Assembly: GCF_001941945.1 (NCBI RefSeq)
Contig: NZ_CP015583.1
Location: forward strand, 4,116,501-4,180,500
Source of the DNA: Roseomonas gilardii
GTDB lineage: Bacteria > Pseudomonadota > Alphaproteobacteria > Acetobacterales > Acetobacteraceae
Direction of reading: 5' to 3'
Length of the DNA: 64,000 bases
Shown here: positions 53,106-61,805 of the stretch, one piece after another
How positions within the stretch are numbered: the first letter of the stretch is position 1
How the letters are laid out: every line of letters begins with the position of its first letter
Program-made: the position numbers and the translations under genes
Notes under the pieces: model-generated
Databases searched by the model: none
What the model was told of the DNA's origin: nothing
The model's input: the letters and a program-made list of their open reading frames with translations, nothing else

Positions 53106-53854
53106 GCGGCGCCGAGACCACGCCCATCCTTGCGGTGCGGGACCTGCACGTCGCCTATGACGGCGTGCCCGCAGTCTCCGGCGTGTCGCTGCGCGTGCCG
53201 CGCGCCAGCATCGTCACCATCCTGGGCCCCAACGGCGCGGGCAAGAGCACGCTTCTGAACGCCATCATGGGCGTGCTGGCCTCGCGCGGCGACGTCGCCT
53301 TCGCCGGGCGCAGCCTGGCCCGCCAGGGCATCGAGGAGCGCGTGCGCGACGGCATCAGCCTGGTGCCGGAAAAGCGCGAGCTCTTCACCAGCATGACGGT
53401 GGAGGACAACCTCCGCCTCGGCCGCTTCCGCCTGCGCCGTTCCGGCAGCGCCGAGCCCATGCTGGAAGAGGTCTTCCGCCTCTTCCCGCGCCTGAAGGAG
53501 CGGCGGCGGCAGGAGGCCGGCACGCTGTCGGGCGGCGAACGCCAGATGCTGGCCATGGGCCGCGCCCTGATGGGCGAACCGCGCCTGCTGATGCTCGACG
53601 AGCCCAGCCTCGGCCTCGCCCCCCTGGTGGTGCGGGAGATCCTGCAGAGCGTCGCCGACCTGCGCGGCAACGGCGTCTCCATCCTGCTGGTGGAGCAGAA
53701 CGCCCGCGCCGCGCTGCGCATCGCCGATTACGGCTATGTGCTGGAAAACGGCTCCGTCGTGCTGGAAGGCGACCCGGATGCGCTCCAGGCCGACCGGCGC
53801 ATCGTCGAGGCCTATCTCGGCATCCGCTCGGCCTCCGCCGCCGCGGCGGCCTGA
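53102..53854 (+). CDS. Branched-chain-amino-acid-type ABC transporter ATPase (LivF type)
   Basis: A 250-residue ATPase. Walker A GPNGAGKSTLLNAI is near residue 41, signature GTLSGGERQMLAMGRALMG near 142, Walker B LLMLDEPSLGLAP, and the switch region ILLVEQNARAAL (Gln in place of His is normal in LivF). The start overlaps the fusion gene stop (ATGA). With the LivG part of the fusion it should form a heterodimeric ATPase. Repeat A6 begins 8 bp after the stop. Confidence 0.95.
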   Translation: MSGAETTPILAVRDLHVAYDGVPAVSGVSLRVPRASIVTILGPNGAGKSTLLNAIMGVLASRGDVAFAGRSLARQGIEERVRDGISLVPEKRELFTSMTVEDNLRLGRFRLRRSGSAEPMLEEVFRLFPRLKERRRQEAGTLSGGERQMLAMGRALMGEPRLLMLDEPSLGLAPLVVREILQSVADLRGNGVSILLVEQNARAALRIADYGYVLENGSVVLEGDPDALQADRRIVEAYLGIRSASAAAAA

Positions 53855-53861
53855 TCCGTAC

Positions 53862-54198
53862 CCCGACCGGCGCACCCAGGGTGAGGCTCTGCCTCCCCCT
53901 GACCCCCTCCGCTCAGGGAGGCAGGGGCCTCCCCGAGACCCCGCCTTTCGCTGGCACCGTGTGGCAAGGCCAGCCCGCGGCCCGATCCCGGAGGGCAGGT
54001 GGACCGGCGGGCTCCCGAACAGGAAAAACACCCTGCCCGCGCGGGTGGCGCCCATGGTCGCCGGAGAGCCATGCTCTCCGGCGCGATCCGGCCACAGCGA
54101 GCGCCAACTCACCGGGTCCAGGGCGCGCAGCGTCCTGGCGGATAGGGGGTATCGTGGGAAAGGCAGGGCCTTTCCCACGGGCCACGGAGAGCGACGCC
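53862..54198 (-). repeat. Intergenic hairpin-mosaic repeat, family A copy 6 (inverted)
   Basis: The core stem of 11 bp (54059-54083, CAT loop) is intact in inverted orientation. The terminal hairpin at 54153-54179 pairs perfectly over 12 bp (CGTGGGAAAGGC/GCCTTTCCCACG, loop AGG), with a stem sequence unlike that of the other copies. The left part (GAGGC-TCT-GCCTC, then CTCAGGG-hairpin-CCCCGAGACCCCGCC) matches the corresponding family B module. It lies between livF and fabI, which are convergent, and ends a few bases before the fabI stop. Confidence 0.85.
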
Positions 54199-54200
54199 CC

Positions 54201-54980
54201 TCAGCCCATGATGTTGTACCCGCCGTCGATATAGAGCGTCTGCCCGGTGATGAGCTTCGCGGCATCGGTGGCGAGATAGGCGGTGGCGAGGCCGACATCC
54301 TCGATGGAAACGAGGCTGCGGGCGGGGGCGGTGCTCTGGGCGCGTTCCAGCATCTCGTCGAACTCGTTGATGCCGGAGGCGGCGCGGGTCTTGAGCGGGC
54401 CGGGTGAGACGGCGTGGACGCGGATGCCCTGGGGACCGAGTTCGGCGGCGAGGTAGCGCGTGGCGCTTTCCAGCGCGGCCTTCACCGGCCCCATCATGTT
54501 GTAGTGCTCCACCACCCGCTGCGAGCCGTAGTAGCTCATGCAGAAGAGCGTCCCGCCGCGCGTCATCAGCGGCTCCGCCAGCTTGGCCATGCGCAGGAAG
54601 GACCAGCAGGAGATGTCCATGGCGCGCAGGAAGCCGTCGCGCGAACAGTCCACCACGCGCCCATGCAGGTCCTTGCGCGGGGCGAAGGCGATGGAATGCA
54701 GCAGGAAGTCGAGCTGCCCCCAGTCCTGTTCGATGCGCTCGAAGACGGCTTCGAGCTGGCCCGGCCGCTCCAGGTCCAGCGGCATGAGGATGGACGCTTC
54801 CAACTCCCGCGCCAGCGGCTCCACATGCGGCCTCGCCTTGTCGTTCAGGTAGGTGACGGCGAGTTCCGCCCCCAGGCCGCGGAAGGCGCGGGCGCAGCCC
54901 CAGGCGATGGAGCTGTCATTGGCGATGCCGGTAACGAGGCCGCGCCGGCCCTCCAGCGTGACGCGCTCGCGCGGGATCAT
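54201..54980 (-). CDS. fabI: Enoyl-ACP reductase FabI
   Basis: NADH-dependent last step of fatty-acid elongation. The 259-residue SDR has the FabI-type start GRRGLVTGIANDSSIAWGCA, LDFLLHSIAFAPRKDLHGRV, the catalytic Tyr/Lys spaced as in FabI (MSYYGSQRVVEHYNMMGPVK), and GPLKTRAASGI with C-terminal GQTLYIDGGYNIMG. It overlaps the ackA stop by 4 bp and is the last gene of the DUF3141-MaoC/Pta-AckA operon. This may be a second FabI or the only one; the window cannot tell. Confidence 0.93.
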   Translation of the reverse strand: MIPRERVTLEGRRGLVTGIANDSSIAWGCARAFRGLGAELAVTYLNDKARPHVEPLARELEASILMPLDLERPGQLEAVFERIEQDWGQLDFLLHSIAFAPRKDLHGRVVDCSRDGFLRAMDISCWSFLRMAKLAEPLMTRGGTLFCMSYYGSQRVVEHYNMMGPVKAALESATRYLAAELGPQGIRVHAVSPGPLKTRAASGINEFDEMLERAQSTAPARSLVSIEDVGLATAYLATDAAKLITGQTLYIDGGYNIMG

Positions 54981-56176
54981 GTGGCGCCGCCTTCGCGGCC
55001 GCGCAGCACGTCCAGCGTGTGGCGGGCGATCATGCGTTCCTCGTTGGTCGGGATGACATAGGCGCGCAGCCGGCTGGCCTCCGTGGAGATCAGCGGCCCG
55101 TGCGCGGCGTTGCGGGCGGGGTCGGCCTCCACCCCCATCCAGGCGCAGCGGCGCAGGATCGCCTCGCGCACCGGGGCCGCGTTCTCGCCCACCCCGGCGG
55201 TGAAGACGATGCCGTCGATCCCGCCCATGGCGGTGGCCAGCGCGGCGATCGCCTTGGCGGCGTGGTAGCAGAAATAGTCGATGGCCAGCCGGGCCGAGGG
55301 CACCTCGCTCGCCAGCAGCTCCCGCATGTCGCTGGTAAGGCCGGACAGCCCCTTCAGCCCGCAGTCATGATAGAGGAAGTCCTGCAAGGCCCCGGCATCC
55401 ATGCCCTGCGCGGCGAGGTGGACGACCACCCCGGCATCCAGGCTGCCGGGCCGCGTGCCCATGGGCAGCCCATCCAGCGCCGTGAAGCCCATGGTGCTGT
55501 CCAGGCTGCGCCCGTCCCGGATGGCACAGGCGGAGGCGCCATTGCCCAGATGCGCCACCACGACGCGCCCGCCCGCGAGCTCCGGCGCCACCACGGGGAT
55601 CTGCCGGGCGATGAACTCATAGGACAGGCCGTGGAAGCCGTAGCGCCGCACGCCCTGCCGGTAGAGGCTTTCCGGAATGGCGAAGCGTTCCGCCACCTCC
55701 GGATGCCCCCGGTGGAAGGCGGTGTCGAAACAGGCCACCTGCGGCAGGTCGGGCCGGCGCGCGCGGATGGAGCGAATGGGCGCGAGGTTGAAGGGCTGGT
55801 GCAGCGGTGCCAGCGGCACCAGCGCCTCCAGCGCCTCCAGCACGCCGTCATCCACCAGGACGGGCGCGGCGAAATCCGGGCCGCCATGCACGACGCGGTG
55901 GCCGACGGCGATGGGCGGGCCGCCCAGATGCTCCACCAGCCAGCCGCCCAGCACGGCCTGGCCTTCCTCCATCGTGTCGGCGGCCTCGGCCTCCAGCACC
56001 TCGTCCACCAGCACGCGGTCTTCCGCGTCCACGGCATGGAGGCGCGGCGCCGCGCTGCCGATGCCGCCCATCTGCCCCTTGAAGCGGCGGTGCAGGCCCT
56101 CGTCCTCGCCCAGCTCATAGAGCTGGAACTTGATCGAGGAACTGCCGGCGTTCAGGACGAGGATGGTCTCGCTCAT
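54977..56176 (-). CDS. ackA: Acetate kinase (acetate/propionate kinase)
   Basis: ATP + acetate to acetyl phosphate + ADP. The 399-residue ASKHA-fold kinase starts MSETILVLNAGSSSIKFQLY, with the motifs ACFDTAFH, YGFHGLSYEFIA, VVAHLGNGASACAIRDGRSL, DSTMGFTALDGLPMGTRPG, and IVFTAGVGENA. All are intact. The start overlaps the MaoC-Pta stop (ATGA). With that enzyme it forms a complete Pta-AckA route, or its short-chain acyl variant (propionyl or butyryl). Confidence 0.95.
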   Translation of the reverse strand: MSETILVLNAGSSSIKFQLYELGEDEGLHRRFKGQMGGIGSAAPRLHAVDAEDRVLVDEVLEAEAADTMEEGQAVLGGWLVEHLGGPPIAVGHRVVHGGPDFAAPVLVDDGVLEALEALVPLAPLHQPFNLAPIRSIRARRPDLPQVACFDTAFHRGHPEVAERFAIPESLYRQGVRRYGFHGLSYEFIARQIPVVAPELAGGRVVVAHLGNGASACAIRDGRSLDSTMGFTALDGLPMGTRPGSLDAGVVVHLAAQGMDAGALQDFLYHDCGLKGLSGLTSDMRELLASEVPSARLAIDYFCYHAAKAIAALATAMGGIDGIVFTAGVGENAAPVREAILRRCAWMGVEADPARNAAHGPLISTEASRLRAYVIPTNEERMIARHTLDVLRGREGGAT

Positions 56177-57579
56177 GCGGAGGCTCCTCCCGCCGTGGCG
56201 GGTTTCGCGGCCAGGGCCCGGGCATAGAGCGCCGCCACGGCGCAGGAGGCCAGCCGCGCCCGCACGCTGTCGGCCCGGCTGGTCAGGATGACCGGCACCC
56301 GGGCACCCAGCACGATCCCGGCGGCCTCCGCCCCGGCCAGGAAGGTCAGGTTCTTGGCCAGCATGTTCCCCGCCTCCAAATCCGGCACCACCAGCACCTG
56401 GGCCCGGCCCGCGACCTCGGAGCGGATGCCCTTGATGCGCGCGGCCTCCACGCTGATGGCGTTGTCCATGGCCAGCGGCCCGTCCAGCAGCGCGCCGGTG
56501 ATCTGGCCGCGATCGGCCATCTTGCACAGCGCCGCGGCATCCAGCGTGCCGGGGATGGCCGGGTTCACCGTCTCCACCGCCGAGAGGATGGCCACGCGCG
56601 GCGCGCCTAGGCCCAGGCCGCGATGCAGGTCAGCCACGTTCTGCACGATATCCGCCTTGGTCTTCAGGTCCGGCACGATGTTGATCGCGGCGTCGGTGAT
56701 GAAGAGCGGCTCCGGATAGGTCGGCACGTCCATGATGAAGACATGGCTGAGCCGGCGCGCGGTGCGCAGCCCGGCCTCCTTGTCCAGCACGGCGTGCAGC
56801 AGCTCGTCCGTGTGCAGGCTGCCCTTCATCAGCAGCGAGGCCTGGCCGCCGCGCACCAGCGCCACGGCCCGGGCGGCGGCGGCATGGCTGTGCGGCGCGT
56901 CCTGGATCTCCACGCCAGCGAGGTCGAGCCCCGCCTCCTCCGCCACGGCGCGGATCTTCGCCACCGGCCCGACCAGGATCGGGCGGATGATGCCCTCCCG
57001 CCCCGCATCCAGCGGCCCCTCCAGCGCCGTGCGCTCGCAGGGATGGGCCACGGCGCAGGGGATCGGCTTGTCGTGATGCGCGGTGCGGCGGATCAGCGCC
57101 TCGTAGTGCCGCGCGCGCTTCAGGATCAGCGCCGGCGCCTCGCTCACGCCCGGGCTGCTGGCGCGCTCGGCGGGGGCGGAGACGGTGGCCGTGCCGGTCA
57201 GCACCACCTCCCCATCGCCGCGCCGGCATTCGCAATCGAGCAGCACCAGCCGGTGGGCGGGCTGCTTGTCCTTCACCGTCACCCGCAGCACCAGCGTGTC
57301 GCCGGCCAGGATGGGCGCGCCGAAGCGCATCTCCTGGCCCAGATAGACGGTGCCCGCGCCGGGAAGCTCGTTGCCCAGCAGGTTGGCGATCAGCGCCCCC
57401 GCCAGCATGCCATGCGCCGCCGGCTTGCCCCCCTGCCTCGGCGCGCCGGAGGCCGCGGCGTAGAGCGCCACGACCTCCGGCGAGACCGTGCGCGTCAGGC
57501 TGGCGCTGTCGCCGACGGCGATCTCGTCGAAGAGCCGGTTCTGGATCGGACCGCCCCCGGCCCCGGATTCCGCCGACAC
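56173..57579 (-). CDS. Bifunctional MaoC-type enoyl-CoA hydratase / phosphate acetyl(butyryl)transferase
   Basis: A 468-residue fusion. Residues ~1-140 are a MaoC hot-dog domain (FDEIAVGDSASLTRTVSPEV, GMLAGALIANLLGNELPGAG), the R-specific hydratase type. Residues ~150-468 are a Pta/Ptb domain (TALEGPLDAGREGIIRPILV, VPTYPEPLFITDAAINIVPD, ITGALLDGPLAMDNAISVEA). The fusion exchanges acyl-CoA with phosphate and may hydrate enoyl-CoA. GTG 57579 is the likely start, 4 bp after the DUF3141 stop; further upstream the frame runs through that gene. Its neighbours are AckA and FabI. Confidence 0.92.
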   Translation of the reverse strand: MSAESGAGGGPIQNRLFDEIAVGDSASLTRTVSPEVVALYAAASGAPRQGGKPAAHGMLAGALIANLLGNELPGAGTVYLGQEMRFGAPILAGDTLVLRVTVKDKQPAHRLVLLDCECRRGDGEVVLTGTATVSAPAERASSPGVSEAPALILKRARHYEALIRRTAHHDKPIPCAVAHPCERTALEGPLDAGREGIIRPILVGPVAKIRAVAEEAGLDLAGVEIQDAPHSHAAAARAVALVRGGQASLLMKGSLHTDELLHAVLDKEAGLRTARRLSHVFIMDVPTYPEPLFITDAAINIVPDLKTKADIVQNVADLHRGLGLGAPRVAILSAVETVNPAIPGTLDAAALCKMADRGQITGALLDGPLAMDNAISVEAARIKGIRSEVAGRAQVLVVPDLEAGNMLAKNLTFLAGAEAAGIVLGARVPVILTSRADSVRARLASCAVAALYARALAAKPATAGGASA

Positions 57580-57583
57580 CGGC

Positions 57584-60049
57584 TCAGCCCGCCCTGGGGC
57601 GGCGGCGCCGCGCGGGAGCCGCCTTGTGCTCCCCGGGATGTTCCTTCGCCAGGCCTTCCCCCATCGGGCCTTCCCCCATCGGGCCTTCCCCCATCGGGCC
57701 TTCCTCCGCTGGCTCGGCCGCGACGGTGTCCTTGTCGGGGGCCTGTTCCGCGATCGCGGCGCTGTCCTCGATCGCCCGCGCGGTCTCGCTGGCGGAAGGC
57801 AGGGCATGGCGCCCCTCCCCCGCCACCGTGCGGAAGATCCGCTCGATGGTCTCCAGCCGGCCCTCCGCGCGGCCCGACAGCGGCTCGCCCGCGGTCAGCA
57901 CCGCGCGCAGCCGCTCCATCGCCTGCTCCACCACGTCGCCCGGCGTGCCGGCGAGCATCTGCGGCAGGGTGGCCAGGGCCTTCTCGGGGTCCAGCAGCAG
58001 CATGAAGAACTGCATCCGCACCACCGCCTTGAAGGTCGGCAGGTCCATGCCGGAGCCGTTCTCCCGGTGCATCTGCCGCAGCAGTTCGAAGCTGCGCTGG
58101 TCCGCGGCGCGCTCGGCCAGGCCGACATAGAGCATGGAGCGGATCAGCGCCTCCGGCAGCCCGCCCTCGGCGATGCGCTCATGCAGTTCCGACGCGCGCT
58201 GGCGCACCAGTTGCCGGCGCTCCGGCTCCAGCCCCGGACGGCGGCGCGGCGGCCGGTTGTCGGCCCGCATGCCCAGCGCCGCCTGCACGGCGGCGGAGCC
58301 GTAGAACCCCTCGAAGAAGCGCTCGCAGGCCGTGTCGCGCATCTCCCGGTAGAGGTCGAGCGAGCGCACGATCTCGTCGGAGAAGCGCTGCTGCATCGCC
58401 AGGAAGGGATTGTCCGGCGCGGCGGGCCGGCGGTTCTCCCGCACCTGCTCCGCCAGCGGCTCCAGCATCCGCAGGAAGGGGTTGTGGTCGGAGAACATCT
58501 CGTAGCCGAGCCGCAGCGGATGCGTCCGGCGCAGCCAGTCCGCCGTGGCCTCGTTGCTCGCGGCCCGCACGGCGGGCTGCACATAGGTGCGGTAGAGGCC
58601 GAGATTGATGCGCGAAAGCTGCGCCACCGCGGCGAAGCGCCGGTCCTCCTCCTCGCCGCCGCCGACGATCACGCGGATGTCGTCCAGGTCGCGGCCGGCG
58701 AAGCGCGAGATGTAGTCCGTCTGCACCAGCTCCGCCCCCGGCTCGTCCGGCAGCCGCCGCTCCAGCTCTGCCTCGTAAAGCCCGGGCGGCAGCACGTCGA
58801 TCAGGTCGATGTTGGTGGCGAACTGCTGGTGCTCCTTGCGCGCCACCGAGCCGGACACGAAGATCCCCAGATGGCCGACGCTTTCGTGCACGGCATAGAC
58901 GATGGTCTGCCCGTTGGCGCGGATCTCCTCCAGGCTGCCATAGAGATCGGTGATCCAGCCCAGCGCCTGCTGCGGCGGGGTGATGTTGTCGCCCTTGGAG
59001 CAGAAGACGATGACCGGCGAGCGGATGTTGCGCAGGTCGAGCACCGTGCCGTCGCCCGTGGTGATCTCGGCCGTGGAAAGCCTGTTGCCGACGAAGAGGT
59101 CATCGACGATCGTCTGCATCTCCCCCGCGTTCATCAGCACGTGGCTGCCCCACCACCGCTCGAACTCCAGGTAGCGCGGCGGTTCCGTGTCGATGTTGGC
59201 GTAGACGTGGTACTGCTTGGTCCAGATCGTGTTGGCGGGGTTCAGCGCCTCGAAGTTCTGCACCAGATAGGCGCCGTCGAAGATGCCGTTGCCGAGATCG
59301 CCGGCCAGCGCCGTCATCCAGCTTCCGCCCAGCACTCCGCCCAGATAGCGCATCGGACTGCCGCCCGGCGTGCCGGCCCAGTAGGAGAGCGGCGTGCCGG
59401 CGATGATGATCGGCCCGAACAGCTCGGGCCGCATCGCCGCCGCCATCATCACCTGCCAGCCCGCCTGGCAGTTGCCGATCACCACCGGCTTGCCGTCGCT
59501 CTCGCTGTGCAGCTCGCCCACCCGCTCCACGAAGAGCGTCTCGGCGATCACCACGTCCTCCACCGTCTGCCCCGGCAACGGCCAGGGCAGGAAGCCGACG
59601 AAGTAGCAGGGATGGCCCGCCCGCATCGCCACGCCCAGCTCGCTGTCCGCCTTGAATCCGCCGATGCCGGGCGCGTTGCCGGCACGCGGGTCGAAGACGA
59701 TGAAGGGACGCTTGAGCGGATCGATCTCGACGCCTTCCGGCGGCAGGACGCGCACCAGCCCGTAATTCACCGGGCGTTCCAGCTTGCGCCCATCCATCAC
59801 CAGTTCGGCGTCATAGCGGAGCACGTTCGGCGCCCGCTGCGCCATGTGCTCATGATACTGGTTGCCGCGCTGCCGCAGCACATCCAGGAAGAGGATCCCG
59901 CGCTGCCAGGCATCGACCGCGTAGGACACGCCCTGCGCCCAGGGATTGACCGATGGGTCGAACAGTGGGGCCATCAGGGGAGCGGGACCGGCCGCGGGCG
60001 ATCCGGAGGCGAGGCGCGCTTCGCCGTCCTTCGTGTCATGCGGTGCCAT
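57584..60049 (-). CDS. DUF3141-domain protein with PhaC-like alpha/beta-hydrolase core
   Basis: An 821-residue protein. Residues ~60-420 resemble the PHA-synthase alpha/beta hydrolase: PVVIGNCQAGWQVMMAAA has the GxCxxG/A-type nucleophile elbow (Cys near 190), and VIVFCSKGDNITPPQQALGW and VHESVGHLGIFVSG give Asp and His. The C-terminal half is helical and specific to DUF3141. The C-terminus has a 15-bp tandem repeat (EGPMG) and a basic tail (RRRRPRAG). ATG 60049 follows GGAGG. It heads the MaoC-Pta, AckA, FabI operon. A role in PHA or short-chain acyl metabolism is inferred. Confidence 0.88.
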   Translation of the reverse strand: MAPHDTKDGEARLASGSPAAGPAPLMAPLFDPSVNPWAQGVSYAVDAWQRGILFLDVLRQRGNQYHEHMAQRAPNVLRYDAELVMDGRKLERPVNYGLVRVLPPEGVEIDPLKRPFIVFDPRAGNAPGIGGFKADSELGVAMRAGHPCYFVGFLPWPLPGQTVEDVVIAETLFVERVGELHSESDGKPVVIGNCQAGWQVMMAAAMRPELFGPIIIAGTPLSYWAGTPGGSPMRYLGGVLGGSWMTALAGDLGNGIFDGAYLVQNFEALNPANTIWTKQYHVYANIDTEPPRYLEFERWWGSHVLMNAGEMQTIVDDLFVGNRLSTAEITTGDGTVLDLRNIRSPVIVFCSKGDNITPPQQALGWITDLYGSLEEIRANGQTIVYAVHESVGHLGIFVSGSVARKEHQQFATNIDLIDVLPPGLYEAELERRLPDEPGAELVQTDYISRFAGRDLDDIRVIVGGGEEEDRRFAAVAQLSRINLGLYRTYVQPAVRAASNEATADWLRRTHPLRLGYEMFSDHNPFLRMLEPLAEQVRENRRPAAPDNPFLAMQQRFSDEIVRSLDLYREMRDTACERFFEGFYGSAAVQAALGMRADNRPPRRRPGLEPERRQLVRQRASELHERIAEGGLPEALIRSMLYVGLAERAADQRSFELLRQMHRENGSGMDLPTFKAVVRMQFFMLLLDPEKALATLPQMLAGTPGDVVEQAMERLRAVLTAGEPLSGRAEGRLETIERIFRTVAGEGRHALPSASETARAIEDSAAIAEQAPDKDTVAAEPAEEGPMGEGPMGEGPMGEGLAKEHPGEHKAAPARRRRPRAG
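57652..57705. repeat. 15-bp tandem repeat in the DUF3141 gene
   Basis: About three and a half copies of GGGCCTTCCCCCATC, encoding EGPMG/EGPMGEG units near the C-terminus on the minus strand. Copy number is likely variable between strains. Confidence 0.85.
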
Positions 60050-60300
60050 GACAGGGTCCTCCAAGCTTTTCTGCGCCGCAGCATTACGCTTCGGCCAGTC
60101 CGCGTGAAGCCGTAAACCACCCGCCGCGCAGCAAGAACAGGCGAGGATGGCGGGCGCAGCCAGGGCCGGCCCAACGCCCGAAGGCGTCAGGTCATTGTTC
60201 CGGAAGCCGTTTCCGCCATGGGAATGCCGCCGCCCCACGACCCCGCGTCACGCCGGAGCCGCGTCCCCCGAAGGCCGGGCGGAGGTCCCTTTCCCCCCGT

Positions 60301-60885
60301 TCAGCCGGGCTCGCGCGGCCTGTCGCTGAGGGCCGGCGCCGCCCGCTGCCCGGCCAGCCCCGTGCCGGCGCCCAGGCGGATGCTGCCATCGGCCTGCGGC
60401 ACGGCGAGGGGCGCGATCTGGACGGCCGCCCCGGCGGTGGTCAGGCCGATGGCGCGGGCGCCCTGGTTGCTGAGGTCGATCAGCCGGTCGCTGCCCTGCG
60501 GCGCCACGTCGCGCACCTGCACCATGGTGATGCGGCCGTTCTCCAGGTTCTTGACCCGCAGTGTGGAGCCGAGGGGCAGGACGCTGCTGGCGGCGATATA
60601 GTCCGAAGGGTCATAGGGCATGCCGTTGGCCATCGGCTCCCCGGCGATGCGGAAGGTGATCAGCCCGGCGGTGCCCTGGCGCAACTCGCCGGAACGATCC
60701 TCGCCCGGATGGCCCATGGGCGGCCGGACGGTGGGGCGCGTGAGCTCCACCACCGAGCCGTCGTTCGCCGCCACGGCGACGGGCGAGGCCGCGAAAACCC
60801 CGGGCGGGGCCGGCAGGACCAGGGTCCCGAGCGCCAGCGTTCCGAGACACAGACCCAGAAACGCCCGATTCCACGTCGCCAGCAT
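60301..60885 (-). CDS. RlpA-like double-psi beta-barrel exported protein
   Basis: A 194-residue exported protein. The signal peptide (FLGLCLGTLALGTLVLPAPP) is cleaved near VFA/ASP. The DPBB domain includes GLITFRIAGEPMANGMPYDP, ASSVLPLGSTLRVKNLENGR, VQVRDVAPQGSDRLIDLSNQ and ARAIGLTTAGAAVQIAPL, matching RlpA (septal-ring peptidoglycan-binding/lytic). It lacks the SPOR domain of E. coli RlpA and a lipobox, so it is a short RlpA-like version. ATG 60885 is used. 60050-60300 to its right side holds only the DUF3141 promoter region. Confidence 0.85.
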   Translation of the reverse strand: MLATWNRAFLGLCLGTLALGTLVLPAPPGVFAASPVAVAANDGSVVELTRPTVRPPMGHPGEDRSGELRQGTAGLITFRIAGEPMANGMPYDPSDYIAASSVLPLGSTLRVKNLENGRITMVQVRDVAPQGSDRLIDLSNQGARAIGLTTAGAAVQIAPLAVPQADGSIRLGAGTGLAGQRAAPALSDRPREPG

Positions 60886-61158
60886 GGGGTTCGACCTCCA
60901 ACTCGCCGATTATAGCGGATGACGCGGCCAATCGGGTGATTCGTTGCGCGAAGTTTTCGCTTCAAGCCTTTGGGAGCACAGTGATAGTGGCGCCCCCGCA
61001 ACGCTTTGGCCGTGGCGGCGGCACAATCCCGGGGGGCGGGTCCGCGCAAGGGGAATGGCACCCCGCGATGCCATCGCGGACGGTCCGAGTCGGCTTGGCC
61101 ATGGCCCGGCCGCAAACGGCGGGCGTGCCCCCCGGGGCCAGCCCTTTCGCCCCGCCCG

Positions 61159-61686
61159 TCAGCCGGGCGTTTCCTCCCGGATCAGGGCCCGCTGCCCGCC
61201 ACTCAGCCGCAACAGCGCCTCGGCACCCGTCTCGAAGACATGGCTGGGGCTGCCGGCGGCGGCCCAGAGGCGCGGCAGGCGGAACAGGTCCTCGTCCAGC
61301 AGCACCAGCGGCGGGGTCAGATGCCCGACCGGGGAAACGCCGCCGATGGCGAAGCCCGTCACCTCCCGCACCCAACGCCCCTTGGCCGGCTCGACGCGCA
61401 GCCCGATCGCGGCCTCGACCTTCACGGGATCGACGCGGTTGGCGCCGGAGGCGATCACCAGCACCGGCCGCTCCCCGGCGCGGAAGACGATAGACTTGGC
61501 GATCTGCGCCACGTCGCAGCCCACCGCCGCCGCGGCCTCGGTGGCGCTGCGCGTGCCCTCGGGAAAGCCGCGGATCGTGTCCGGATGCCCGGCGGCGAGC
61601 AGGGCCTGCCGCACCCGTTCCACCGAGCCGCCCGCCTCCGCCGCCTGCGCACCCTGGTTGTCCCGCTGGCTGTCCCGCTGGCTCAT
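61159..61686 (-). CDS. YbaK/EbsC-family aminoacyl-tRNA deacylase
   Basis: A trans-editing deacylase that clears mischarged tRNAs (Cys-tRNA-Pro type) or a related regulator. The 175-residue product has VERVRQALLAAGHPDTIRGF, AAAVGCDVAQIAKSIVFRAG (the conserved K-S-x-V-F), LVIASGANRVDPVKVEAAIG and GFAIGGVSPVGH (the GxxPxG loop), all typical. I use ATG 61686; ATG 61695 and 61707 in the same frame are alternatives, and N-terminal residues are low-complexity Gln/Arg. Convergent genes are not adjacent; hemW is divergent. Confidence 0.9.
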   Translation of the reverse strand: MSQRDSQRDNQGAQAAEAGGSVERVRQALLAAGHPDTIRGFPEGTRSATEAAAAVGCDVAQIAKSIVFRAGERPVLVIASGANRVDPVKVEAAIGLRVEPAKGRWVREVTGFAIGGVSPVGHLTPPLVLLDEDLFRLPRLWAAAGSPSHVFETGAEALLRLSGGQRALIREETPG

Positions 61687-61805
61687 GCCTGCCATCTTTC
61701 CCGTCATCGCCTGTCGCAGCGCGGGGCTGGATAGACCATCTTGCGCGGGTACGGGACACCCCCCGGCCCCGACCCCCGCCTGCCTGACCTCCGGACCCGC
61801 CCCGC

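Noticed and set aside
40393-54198. Insertion sequences at the repeats
   Set aside because: No transposase-coding frame exists within or next to any copy, and no target-site duplications could be identified.
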